DNA of 36,587 bases. Source: CAZEJK01 sp964512045 (GTDB lineage: Bacteria > Acidobacteriota > Thermoanaerobaculia > Thermoanaerobaculales > Sulfomarinibacteraceae). The translations under genes and the position numbers were made by a program. Below are positions 17,301 through 25,035 of this stretch, piece by piece. Position 1 is the first letter of the stretch. Each line of letters begins with the position of its first letter. The notes beneath the pieces are model-generated. The model worked only from the letters and a program-made list of their open reading frames with translations. It did not search any database and was not told where the DNA came from. The DNA is taken from positions 1 through 36,587 of the forward strand of contig CAZEJK010000029.1 in the NCBI GenBank assembly GCA_964512045.1, in the 5' to 3' direction.

Positions 17301-17941
17301 GGATCGTCGCGCACGAGGTCAAGAACCCTCTGACGCCGGTGCGCTTGTGGATGCAGGAGCTGGAGGAGGCACGCCGGAGGGGTGACAGCGAGCTGGGAGA
17401 GCTGGTCGATGAGGCATGTCGTGAGGTCAGCGAGCAGGTCGATCGACTCCAGGCGACTGCTCGCTCGTTCTCGAACCTGATCGCGCTGGAGCAGTGGGAG
17501 GCGGTTCCGATCGACTGTGCCGAGCTTGTGGAGGACGCGGTCAGTGGCTTGCACGTCCTTTCCCGGCGCGGGATCCGGGTGCATCTCGAGCTTCCCGAAC
17601 CGGGCTCGTGCTGGCTCGCCGGCGACCGTCAGTGGTTGCGCCGGGCGCTGGCGAACCTGATCGAGAACAGCGTGGAGGCGATCGCAGACGCGGAGGGAGA
17701 TATCTGGATCCGGGCAGGCTCCGGCGACGACGGGGTCTTTCTGGAGGTGGAGGATAGCGCTGGTGGCGTTCCGGAGGCTCGTCTCGAGGAGCTGTTCCAG
17801 CCGCACTTCTCGACGACCAGCGGGGGCAGCGGTCTCGGCCTGGCGCTGGTGGGGATGGTGGCGTCCCGGGGAGGCGGCTCGGCGAGTGCCGCCAACGGGA
17901 AGCACGGGCTGGTCGTTCGGCTCGACCTGCCGGCAGGCGGT
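14372..17941 (+). CDS. Large NtrY-like sensor histidine kinase (3' end in sequence gap)
   Basis: At least 1190 residues. The N terminus has three hydrophobic helices (about 10-65), then a soluble segment (about 70-250). A cluster of helices spans about 252-400, a second soluble segment about 405-590, and helices lie near 600, 625 and 780. A HAMP-like linker, a PAS-like domain (about 870-960, VVVLSGDGEVRFANPSGERM), HisKA with phospho-acceptor H981 in IVAHEVKNPLTPVRLWMQEL, and HATPase_c follow. The HATPase has an N box near 1095-1099 (NLIENSVEAI), DSAGGVPE and FSTTSGGSGLGLAL. The HEVKNPLTP box is that of NtrY-class kinases. The size and double periplasmic region are unusual. No response regulator is visible, so the partner may lie in the gap or elsewhere. 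Divergence from the ECF-like operon hints at a link (inference). Confidence 0.88.
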
Positions 17942-18041
17942 NNNNNNNNNNNNNNNNNNNNNNNNNNNNNNNNNNNNNNNNNNNNNNNNNNNNNNNNNNN
18001 NNNNNNNNNNNNNNNNNNNNNNNNNNNNNNNNNNNNNNNNN
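17942..18041. other. Assembly gap (100 N, true length unknown)
   Basis: A run of exactly 100 N, the conventional size for an unsized scaffold gap. The end of the kinase and the beginning of the next gene fall inside, and further genes such as a response regulator could be missing. Confidence 0.98.
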
Positions 18042-19257
18042 CGCCACGTTGCAGCAGCTGGTGGCCGTCGGCGTGGATGGTGTCGTGGTTCCGCGAGGCT
18101 CCGTGAGCCTGGGTGACCGGCTACCGGTGGTCCGCCTGCAGCCCGGCCCGCAGATTCCAGCGGGCGATGTCGGTGTCCTTCTGACGCTTCGCTCGCCGGA
18201 TGGCACCTTATCGGAGGCCGACGCTGACGGCATGTGGTACGCCCTGGCGCGGGATCTCGACAGTGGTCCGCGGGAGCTTCTGCTGGACTTGCCAGAGATC
18301 CCCGAGGGTCTGGCCGGCTTCCTCGTGCGCCTTCGCGAGGTCAGCCGGGTGCCAGTGGTACCGGTGATCACTGCGGAGCAGCTGTCCCACGAGGATGCTG
18401 TTGCAGCTGTGGAGGCTGTCGGGACCTGTGTGGTCCTGGCGTTCGGCAACCTCGAGCCGTGGCGAGAGGGAGCGCGGACGTTGCAGACGCCTCTGCGCGA
18501 TCAGCTGGCGCCGTTGGTGGGCACCGCAGTGCGACCCAGGGTCGGGATCAGCCTGGCGCCGATGACGGATCCTGAGCTCGAGCAGTGGCCCGCCTCCCTC
18601 GACCCGCTGACACTTCCCGAGGTGGCGGAGATGTCGACGGCGGCGGTGTTCGACCGGGTTTTCACCCTGCGAACAGCTGTGCAGTGGGCGGGACGGGAGT
18701 GGCAAGCTGGGGAGCGGATCGCGCTGAGCTGGATGGATGTTCCGAGGCTTCACGCAGCGTTGGAGAGTGTGGTCCACCTCGGGTTGCCGGACCCGGGCGG
18801 CTGGGACCTGATTCCGCTCCCGCCGCAACCGGCTGCCGGAGTGAGCCGTGAAGCTCTGATTGCCTATCTGGGAGGCGAAGGACCGAAGCTGCAGCTCGAT
18901 GTGGAGGTGAGCGCAGGCTCCTCGTCAGTTCGCCTGGAGGTCGCCAACCGGACACCGTTCTCTTCGGCGGTATCGTCCTACTCGAACTGGGTCCAGGTGT
19001 GGATTGAGGACGGTCTGCTGGTGACGGACGAGCGGGGTTCGTTCGACCGGGTCCTGCTCGGCCGGTACGAGGATGGTGAGTTCGAGTCGACCTCCGGGGG
19101 ATCGTTCAACGCCGTCCGGTTCGTCGAGCATCTGGTGGCGCCGAACGAGGTGCTGCACTCCGGCTCCGTGCGGCGCGTCACGCGGACGGGAACGGTGCAC
19201 ATCAGCTGGCACGTTGTGCTCTCGACCGGCGAGATCGTCGAGGACATTGTCCAGTAG
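18042..19257 (+). CDS. Unknown protein, 5'-truncated by the gap
   Basis: At least 404 residues in a frame already open at the gap edge; the first visible codons read ATLQQLVAVGVDGVVVPRGS. The N-terminal part alternates beta-strands and helices, with ELLLDLPEIPEGLAGFLVRL, VPVVPVITAEQL, CVVLAFGN, PRVGISLAPM, ERIALSWMDV and WDLIPLPPQP. This TIM-barrel-like rhythm faintly recalls the DUF3142 family. The last ~130 residues (LQLDVEVSAGSSSVRLEVAN, YSNWVQVWIEDG, HISWHVVLSTGEIVEDIVQ) look like a beta-sandwich. No catalytic motif is recognised. It precedes ndk but ends before that gene's promoter, so the two are probably separate units. Confidence 0.65.
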
Positions 19258-19261
19258 GACG

Positions 19262-19289
19262 TTGGCATTCGGCCGGGAGCGTGTATCAT
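19262..19289 (+). promoter_or_regulatory. ndk promoter
   Basis: TTGGCA (19262-19267), 16 nt, TATCAT (19284-19289), close to the sigma-70 consensus and just after the stop of the preceding gene. A leader of about 55 nt with a CGGAGGC Shine-Dalgarno follows, in contrast to the leaderless promoters elsewhere in the window. Confidence 0.65.
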
Positions 19290-19350
19290 GCCCGCCGTTC
19301 CCGCGCGGGGAGCAGATGAGGACAGACACAACAGCGACAACGGAGGCAAC

Positions 19351-19764
19351 ATGCAGCGTACCCTGACCATTCTCAAGCCGGACTCGGTGGAGAAGCACAA
19401 CGTTGGCAACATCATCGCCCACCTCGAGGGTGAAGGGTTCACAATCGTGGCAGCGCGCATGCTGCGCTTGACGGGGACGATGGCGGAGGAGTTCTACGCG
19501 GTGCATCGAGAGAGGCCGTTCTACGGCGATCTCGTGGCCTATATGACATCCGGGCCGGTGTGGGCGATGTGTCTGGAGCGGGACAACGCCGTCGATTACC
19601 TGCGTGAGGTGATGGGGGCCACCGACTCGGCGAAGGCCGCGGAGGGAACGATCCGCAACCTGTACGGCGAGTCGATCGAGCGCAACGCCATCCACGGATC
19701 GGACAGCCCCGAGAACGCAGCTCGCGAGGTCGCGTTCTTCTTTCCGGGTTGCGATCTCGTCTGA
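19351..19764 (+). CDS. ndk: Nucleoside diphosphate kinase
   Basis: The 137-residue protein begins QRTLTILKPDSVEKHNVGNI and carries the active-site block NAIHGSDSPENAAREVAFFF, with phospho-histidine H115. It moves the gamma-phosphate of ATP to NDPs/dNDPs in the cytoplasm through that phospho-histidine. Length and motifs match the bacterial Ndk family with no deviations. The ATG at 19351 has CGGAGGC about seven bases upstream. It heads a run of three closely spaced genes with dCMP deaminase and TrmB, linking it to nucleotide supply. Confidence 0.96.
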   Translation: MQRTLTILKPDSVEKHNVGNIIAHLEGEGFTIVAARMLRLTGTMAEEFYAVHRERPFYGDLVAYMTSGPVWAMCLERDNAVDYLREVMGATDSAKAAEGTIRNLYGESIERNAIHGSDSPENAAREVAFFFPGCDLV

Positions 19765-19796
19765 TCGGTGGGTCGTTGGAAGCCCGGGAGTGGACG

Positions 19797-20249
19797 ATGG
19801 TGCGGGTGAGCTGGGAGCAGTACTTCATGAACCTGGCGCGGCAGGCGGCCACGCGGTCCACCTGTCCGCGCAAGCATGTCGGCGCGGTGATCGTACGCGA
19901 TCGCAACATTCTCTCCACTGGCTATAACGGTTCGTTGCGCGGAGCGCCGCACTGCGATGAAGCGGGCTGCCTGATGGAGAACGGTCACTGTATCCGCACG
20001 GTGCATGCGGAGGCCAACGCGATCATCCAGGCCGCGCGCCACGGCGTACGTCTCGACGGTGCGGAGATCTACGTGACCGCGTCGCCGTGCTTTAGCTGCT
20101 TCAAGCTGATCGTCAACGCCGGCATTACCAAGGTCTTCTACGGAGAGTTCTACCGCGACGAGCGGGTGCTGACGTTTGCCGCGGAGCTGGGGATCGAGCT
20201 GCATCATCTCGACGTCCAGCAGGACGAGGGTCCTCTCACCGGTGAGTGA
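19797..20249 (+). CDS. Deoxycytidylate (dCMP) deaminase, ComEB family
   Basis: The 150-residue protein has the zinc-dependent cytidine/deoxycytidylate deaminase motifs: VHAEANAI (H70 zinc ligand, E72 proton shuttle) and SPCFSCFKLI (C98, C101 zinc ligands). CPRKHVGAVIVRDRNILSTG and YNGSLRGAPHCDEAGC are typical of dCMP deaminases. It converts dCMP to dUMP, the precursor of dTMP, in the cytoplasm. The start is ATG 19797 (GGGAG six bases upstream) rather than an in-frame TTG at 19749. It follows ndk by 32 bp, and its stop overlaps the trmB start by 8 bp. Confidence 0.93.
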   Translation: MVRVSWEQYFMNLARQAATRSTCPRKHVGAVIVRDRNILSTGYNGSLRGAPHCDEAGCLMENGHCIRTVHAEANAIIQAARHGVRLDGAEIYVTASPCFSCFKLIVNAGITKVFYGEFYRDERVLTFAAELGIELHHLDVQQDEGPLTGE

Positions 20250-20823
20250 GCTCGACCTCAATGCGGTACGCGTTCCTCTTCAGATGGAGGAGGTGTTCCG
20301 GCGGTCAGCGCCGACGGATGTGGAGATCGGTGTCGGCAAGGGCCGTTTCCTGCTCGAGCTGGCGGAGCGCGAACCGGAGCGGAGCTTCCTCGGTGTGGAG
20401 CGCGCGGGGAAGTATCACCGGCTGGTGGCGTCCCGGGTGGCGCGCCGCGGGCTTGGTAACGTCCGGTTGATCCATACGACTGCGGAGGATCTCCTGTTCC
20501 GACTACTGGCGGATCGCTCGGTCAGCCGGCTGTTTGTCCTGTTTCCCGATCCGTGGCCGAAGAAGCGCCATCACAAGCGTCGGCTGATCTCGCCCGATGT
20601 GGCCGTGCGGATGGCAGAGGTCTTGGAGCCTGAAGGTCAACTGCTGATCAAGACGGACCATCTCGGCTACGCCGAGGTCATCGATGAGGTCGTGAGGACC
20701 GCTCCGCTCGTCCGGCTGGATGCTGAACGGGTGTTCGCAGAGCTGCCCAGGACTGGGTTCGAGATCAAGTACGAGCGCGATGAGCGGCCGATCCGCGCGT
20801 TCGCGCTCACGCCGCGACTCTGA
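20242..20823 (+). CDS. trmB: tRNA (guanine46-N7)-methyltransferase
   Basis: The 193-residue protein has the SAM-binding motif DVEIGVGKGRFLLELAERE with SFLGVERAG, and the TrmB signature LFPDPWPKKRHHKRRLI, in which the Asp and basic residues contact the tRNA. It makes m7G46 in the variable loop of tRNAs using SAM. The GTG at 20242 overlaps the deaminase stop by eight bases. Upstream residues in the same frame are composition noise. It is a little shorter at the N terminus than many homologues (about 210-240 residues). Its 3' end overlaps the convergent MEMO1 gene by 17 bp. Confidence 0.93.
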   Translation: MSELDLNAVRVPLQMEEVFRRSAPTDVEIGVGKGRFLLELAEREPERSFLGVERAGKYHRLVASRVARRGLGNVRLIHTTAEDLLFRLLADRSVSRLFVLFPDPWPKKRHHKRRLISPDVAVRMAEVLEPEGQLLIKTDHLGYAEVIDEVVRTAPLVRLDAERVFAELPRTGFEIKYERDERPIRAFALTPRL

Positions 20824-21616
20824 TGCCGGCGTAGCCGACAACGGCGGAGCGGTCTCCGGAGCGGTCGCCAGACGTCTCGTACGCCACCAGCTCGGCAGTG
20901 TGCGCGGTCAGCTTGCGAGCGGCCACCAGCAGAACGGTCGCCGGAATCACGCCGCACATGCTGATCCGTTCTCGGTGCACCGTCGTGTACAGGGCGCGCG
21001 AGTCGAGTGCCAGTGCCGCATCGATCGCCAGTCGGTCCCGCTGGCGTGTGATCTCATCGGGCTCGTAGTGACTCATGTCGGAGGATGCCACGATGAGGAC
21101 CGGTTCGCTCGCCCTGCTGACGATTGCGGCAAGCCCGTCTCCGATTGCTTCGCACTCTTCGAATTCCATATGACTGAGACAGATCGGTACCACACGAACC
21201 TGCGGGTTGCGAACCTGCAGAAATGGCAGGATCACCTCCAGCGAGTGCTCGCGCTGATGGGCCGCACTGTCCGAAACGGCTCCGGGGACGGACTCCAAGA
21301 CCGCATCGGCCAGATTCCTGTCGACCGGTACCGAGCCCAGCGGCGTGACCCAGGCGGCGTGGGGCGCGACGGCGACGCGCTGGCCGATACCGGTGTGGTT
21401 GGGCCCGAGCAGAATGACCTGGTCAGGCACCCGAACCGATCCGAGCACGGCCCCGGCCACCGGCCCCGAGTACACGTACCCGGCGTGCGGAACGACGCAG
21501 CCGATCGCCTCGCGGGCGGCAACCGTGGACTGCAAGAGCTGATCCACCTGAGTGCGGAGTGCCGATGCCGACCCGGGGTAGAACATTCCCGCCACGACTG
21601 GTGAACGCTCGCTCAT
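20807..21616 (-). CDS. MEMO1-family protein (AmmeMemoRadiSam system protein B)
   Basis: The 269-residue protein has the MEMO1 fold markers: SPVVAGMFYPGSASALRTQV at the N terminus, VVPHAGYVYSGPVAGAVLGS, ILLGPNHTG, AHQREHSLEVILPFLQ, ICLSHMEF and VASSDMSHYEPDEITRQRD. The conserved His and Asp residues form a metal-binding pocket related to class III extradiol dioxygenases. In many bacteria this protein is encoded with an AMMECR1 protein and a radical-SAM enzyme; neither is present nearby. Function remains undefined. GGAGGAG lies four bases before ATG 21616, an unusually strong Shine-Dalgarno for this window. Confidence 0.92.
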   Translation of the reverse strand: MSERSPVVAGMFYPGSASALRTQVDQLLQSTVAAREAIGCVVPHAGYVYSGPVAGAVLGSVRVPDQVILLGPNHTGIGQRVAVAPHAAWVTPLGSVPVDRNLADAVLESVPGAVSDSAAHQREHSLEVILPFLQVRNPQVRVVPICLSHMEFEECEAIGDGLAAIVSRASEPVLIVASSDMSHYEPDEITRQRDRLAIDAALALDSRALYTTVHRERISMCGVIPATVLLVAARKLTAHTAELVAYETSGDRSGDRSAVVGYAGIRVAA

Positions 21617-21777
21617 GAGAGCTCCTCCAAACTGCCTGGCGGCACTGGCACGAGCCGGTCGAGCCGATGGCTCGAGGCAATGAAACCGGCTCGGGAGTTG
21701 CCTTCCAAGCCTCCACCTTCCATCATACCAACGGTGGCCGTGCTCCGCTCCGAGGGGTGCTGGCGAGAGGAGACGCG

Positions 21778-22236
21778 ATGGCGTACTGGCTGTTCAAGAC
21801 CGAGCCGAGCACGTTCTCGTGGAACGATCTGGTGGCGGCGCCGGATCAGACCACGGAGTGGGAAGGGGTGAGAAACTACCAGGCCCGCAACATGCTGCGC
21901 GACGATGTTGCCGTCGGCGATGCGGTGCTGATCTACCACAGCGTGGTCCAACCGCAGGTCGTTGTCGGGATCGCGACGGTGGTCCGCGCCGCCTACCCGG
22001 ATCATCACTCGTGGGATCCTGCCAGCCGGTACTTCGATCCCAAGAGCACGCCCGAGACTTTGCGGTGGATGATGGTCGATGTTCGGGCGGTGCGGCCGTT
22101 CACCCCGCCGATCACCCGCGACGAGATCAAGGCCTGCCCCGAGCTGGCGGGGATGGACCTGCTGCGCAAGGGAAACCGGCTGTCGATCCAGCGGGTCACG
22201 CCGGAGGAGTGGCAGGCGTTGCTGGCGTTGCGATGA
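21778..22236 (+). CDS. EVE-domain (PUA-like) protein
   Basis: The 152-residue protein opens MAYWLFKTEPSTFSWNDLVA and contains WEGVRNYQARNMLRDDVAVG, VLIYHS and VVRAAYPDHHSWDP, a textbook bacterial EVE domain (DUF55, related to human THYN1). EVE domains belong to the PUA-like group and are thought to bind modified bases in DNA or RNA. The protein is the single domain and nothing else. GAGAGGAG stands five bases before ATG 21778. The frame continues upstream but lacks EVE homology. It is divergent from the MEMO1 gene across about 160 bp. Confidence 0.93.
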   Translation: MAYWLFKTEPSTFSWNDLVAAPDQTTEWEGVRNYQARNMLRDDVAVGDAVLIYHSVVQPQVVVGIATVVRAAYPDHHSWDPASRYFDPKSTPETLRWMMVDVRAVRPFTPPITRDEIKACPELAGMDLLRKGNRLSIQRVTPEEWQALLALR

Positions 22237-22272
22237 GGTCGTCTCTCGACACGACTGAAGTGCGGTACGTGG

Positions 22273-22278
22273 TACGGT
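22273..22278 (+). promoter_or_regulatory. Putative -10 box of the SDR gene
   Basis: TACGGT lies 6 nt before ATG 22285 in the context GGTACGGT-N3-CAGATG, the same context and spacing as before the yhhN-like gene at 34220. No convincing -35 lies at 16-18 nt. There is no Shine-Dalgarno. Confidence 0.35.
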
Positions 22279-22284
22279 ACCCAG

Positions 22285-23130
22285 ATGGAACGCGTGCTGA
22301 TCATCGGCTGTGGCGACGTCGGCTCGCGCGTCGGGGCACGACTTGTCGAGCGAGGGGTCGAGGTGTGGGGTATGCGGAGGTCGAGTGCGGCGTTGCCGCC
22401 GGGGGTCCAGCTGCTGCAAGCGGATGTGACGGATCCGACCTCGCTGGAGACAATACCTCGCGATCTGACTGCGGTCGTGTATGCGGTCTCAGCGGGTGCG
22501 TTTGACGACGAGGCGTACCGGCAGGCGTACGTCGAGGGGCCACGACAGGTCATCGCGACACTGAAGGCGCGCGGAGAGTCCCCGCGGTTCGTGATGGTCT
22601 CGTCCACTGGCGTGTACGGCGACCACGGCGGCGGCTGGGTCGATGAGTCCACCGAGACGGCGCCGGCGACGTTCTCGGGTCTTCGTTTGGTGGAAAGCGA
22701 GACGATGGTCCTGGCGAGCGGCATGCCGACTTCGGTACTGCGGTTCGGAGGGATCTACGGGCCGGGTCGGATGCTGTTTGTCGACTCGTTGCGGCGGGGG
22801 ACGGCGGACTGTGTCGAGACGCCACCGGAGTGGATCAACCTGATCCATGCCGACGACGGGGCTGCCGCAGTTGTGCACGTGCTCGGTCTCCAGGACGCGG
22901 AGACGGTGTACCTGGTGGTCGACTCGGAGCCAGTGGCCCGCTGTGAGCTGCTCCGTTGGGTTGCCGAGAGGATTGCAGCGTCGCCTCCGCAGGTCGTGGC
23001 CAGCCGGCCACGACGTCGCGGGAACAAGCGCTGCTCGAATGCGAGGTTGCTGGCGAGCGGTTTCCAGCCGGACTATCCGACGTTCCGCGAGGGCTTCGCG
23101 GTGCTGCTGGATCAAGATGGCGCCCTGTGA
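22285..23130 (+). CDS. Atypical NAD(P)-dependent epimerase/SDR (YeeZ-like)
   Basis: The 281-residue extended short-chain dehydrogenase has the nucleotide motif LIIGCGDVGSRVGARLVERG. VMVSSTGVYGDHGGGWVDES follows, and then GIYGPGRMLFVDSLRRG, as in the YeeZ/atypical SDR5-like group. The usual YxxxK catalytic pair is not seen: the expected site reads SGLRLVESET. It may therefore be a sugar-nucleotide or cofactor-binding protein rather than a standard epimerase. Substrate unknown. It starts 48 bp after the EVE gene but is preceded by its own -10-like box. Downstream is a 132-bp convergent gap to the ABC1 kinase with no strong terminator. Confidence 0.85.
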   Translation: MERVLIIGCGDVGSRVGARLVERGVEVWGMRRSSAALPPGVQLLQADVTDPTSLETIPRDLTAVVYAVSAGAFDDEAYRQAYVEGPRQVIATLKARGESPRFVMVSSTGVYGDHGGGWVDESTETAPATFSGLRLVESETMVLASGMPTSVLRFGGIYGPGRMLFVDSLRRGTADCVETPPEWINLIHADDGAAAVVHVLGLQDAETVYLVVDSEPVARCELLRWVAERIAASPPQVVASRPRRRGNKRCSNARLLASGFQPDYPTFREGFAVLLDQDGAL

Positions 23131-23262
23131 AGGTCCACGATCGAAAAGGAGGACGCCGAGAGCGAGGGGTTAGGGCTCGCGGTTGGTGAGATCGAGTGGC
23201 CCGCCGACCACCGAGGGGCGCCGACGCCATCTCCACTGTCTGACGAGTGACCCTTCGCTGTC

Positions 23263-25035
23263 CTAGTGCTTGCGCCGTAACCCCAGCAGGAAGGCGGCTG
23301 CCGACAGCGCCAATGCGGCCGTTGCGAGGGGGTCCGTCGCTTCGTTGATGCGGAGCACAGTGCCGCTGATGAGCAGCGCTGCGGCAGCTACCATCCAGGA
23401 GAGGCGGTCCACCGATCGCTCGAGCCCGTCCACCTGCCGGGACGCATCGGGGCTCAGAGAGGTCTGGACGCCAAAGGTCCCGCGCTCCACCTGGCCGAGG
23501 AGCCGGTCGAGCTGCGGAGGAACCTTGAACATCGCCTGGGCGAGTGTGCCCAGCTCGTCCAGCCAGCTGCGCAGTCGGCTGCCGTGCTCCTCCTGGGCAA
23601 ACCGCTCCGCGAACGGGATCGTCTCGGCCCACGGGTCGAACTGCTGATCGAGGGTCGTGGTCAGACCAGCGAGGATTCCGACGGCGCGGAGGGCGAACAG
23701 CATGTCAGCCTGGACCTGGAGCGGGCCGTTGAGGAGGATGTCGCGATACTGCAGCATGAGGTCGGAGGCATGCTCCAGCGCGACCTCGCGCATGGAGCCC
23801 AACGAAACCCCCCAGAACCGCTCGAGGAGATCCGCGTGGGCGGCCTCGAGCCGGGACAGGTTGGCGCCGGGGAGGACGACGCCGGCGGTGACGTAGGACT
23901 GCACCATGCGACGAGCATCGCGGGTACCGAGGCCGATCGCGAACTCGCGCAAACCGCGTCGGAGCCGCTCCGGAATCTCGGTCACCATCCCGAAGTCCAC
24001 GAACACGATCTCGAATGGCGTCCCGCGATGGTCGGAGGCGTGTCCCTCTTGTTCGTCCTCTGCGGACCGTGGCCGAGGTCGAACGAAGATGTTGCCGGGG
24101 TGTGGATCCGCATGCACGAAGTGGGTGATGAAGAACTGCCGCATGTAGATCCGGTAGAGTCGTCGTGCGAGGGCGTTGCGGTCGACTCCAGCGGCATCGA
24201 GGGCGCCGAGGTCACCGATCTTGATGTGCGCCACGTCCTCGAGTGTGAGCACGTGGGTCGTGGTGTGATCCCAGTAGATCTGTGGGACGACGACATCCGT
24301 CTCCTCGCGAAAGTCCTCGGCGAACCGCTCCGCATTGTGACCTTCCGAGATGAGGTCGAGCTCGCGACGGGTGACGTCCACGAACTCCCGGTGGATCCAT
24401 CCGACGTCCACCCGGCGGCTGATGGCGCGCGACAGAGCGAGCCACCGTGTAGCCTGCCGGATCGCTTGCAGGTCCGTCTCCACCACGACCTCGATGCCAG
24501 GCCGCAGCACCTTGACCACGACCTCCTGGCCGCCGATCAGCCGTGCGCGGTGGACCTGTGCCAGCGACGCTGCCCCGCTGGGAATCGGCGAGACCCACTC
24601 GAACACCTCGTGGATCGGCTGGCCGAAGTCCGCCTCGATCCGAGTGACGATCTCTGGGAACTGCTCCGGTGGGACCTCGTCCTGCAGCCCCGACAGCTCG
24701 CGGGTGATCTCCAGAGGGAGCACGTCCACCCGGGTGCTGAGGAACTGTCCCAGCTTGATGAGAACCCCGCCCATCTCCACGGCGAGGCGTCGGTACTCGC
24801 GGGCGAGCCGACACCACCGCTCGATGGCGGGAGAACGCCACCTGCGCAGAACCGGCCGGGCGAGCACCAGATCCCACCAGAACGCGTGCAGGATGACGCG
24901 GTAAAAGAAACGGCGGACGCGCCGGTAGCGAGAGCGGTCGATCGTCACAGCCAGCGGCTCGGCGGCCGGATCCGACGCGTGTGCTCCGGGCGGAGGCGGT
25001 GCGCCGGGCTCAGGAACCTGGTTCGAAGCTGCCAT
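23263..25035 (-). CDS. ABC1/AarF/UbiB-family atypical kinase, membrane-anchored
   Basis: The 590-residue protein has all UbiB-family motifs. These are the KxGQ box in GVLIKLGQFLSTRVDVLP, the Ala-rich loop PIPSGAASLAQVHRARL, the lysine in VVVKVLRPG, ExD in RRELDLISEGHNAERF, HADPHPGNIFVRP, and DFG as VDFGMV. The C terminus carries two hydrophobic helices (LSWMVAAAALLISGTVL and ATAALALSAAAFLLGL), as in UbiB. Family members are membrane ATPases supporting ubiquinone or other prenyl-lipid biosynthesis; the lipid here is unknown. The proline-rich N terminus (MAASNQVPEPGAPPPPGAHA) is probably disordered. ATG 25035 lies inside the end of the GH13 gene (26-bp overlap), so the two are coupled. The long open frame above it is shadow coding. 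Confidence 0.9.
   Translation of the reverse strand: MAASNQVPEPGAPPPPGAHASDPAAEPLAVTIDRSRYRRVRRFFYRVILHAFWWDLVLARPVLRRWRSPAIERWCRLAREYRRLAVEMGGVLIKLGQFLSTRVDVLPLEITRELSGLQDEVPPEQFPEIVTRIEADFGQPIHEVFEWVSPIPSGAASLAQVHRARLIGGQEVVVKVLRPGIEVVVETDLQAIRQATRWLALSRAISRRVDVGWIHREFVDVTRRELDLISEGHNAERFAEDFREETDVVVPQIYWDHTTTHVLTLEDVAHIKIGDLGALDAAGVDRNALARRLYRIYMRQFFITHFVHADPHPGNIFVRPRPRSAEDEQEGHASDHRGTPFEIVFVDFGMVTEIPERLRRGLREFAIGLGTRDARRMVQSYVTAGVVLPGANLSRLEAAHADLLERFWGVSLGSMREVALEHASDLMLQYRDILLNGPLQVQADMLFALRAVGILAGLTTTLDQQFDPWAETIPFAERFAQEEHGSRLRSWLDELGTLAQAMFKVPPQLDRLLGQVERGTFGVQTSLSPDASRQVDGLERSVDRLSWMVAAAALLISGTVLRINEATDPLATAALALSAAAFLLGLRRKH

Noticed and set aside
17942..18106. Kinase frame continuing through the N run
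   Set aside because: Translation through N is meaningless; after the gap the coding frame is a different one.
23131..23262. Terminator between the SDR gene and the ABC1 kinase gene
   Set aside because: Only a 5-bp stem (GCGAG/CTCGC) without a T-run.
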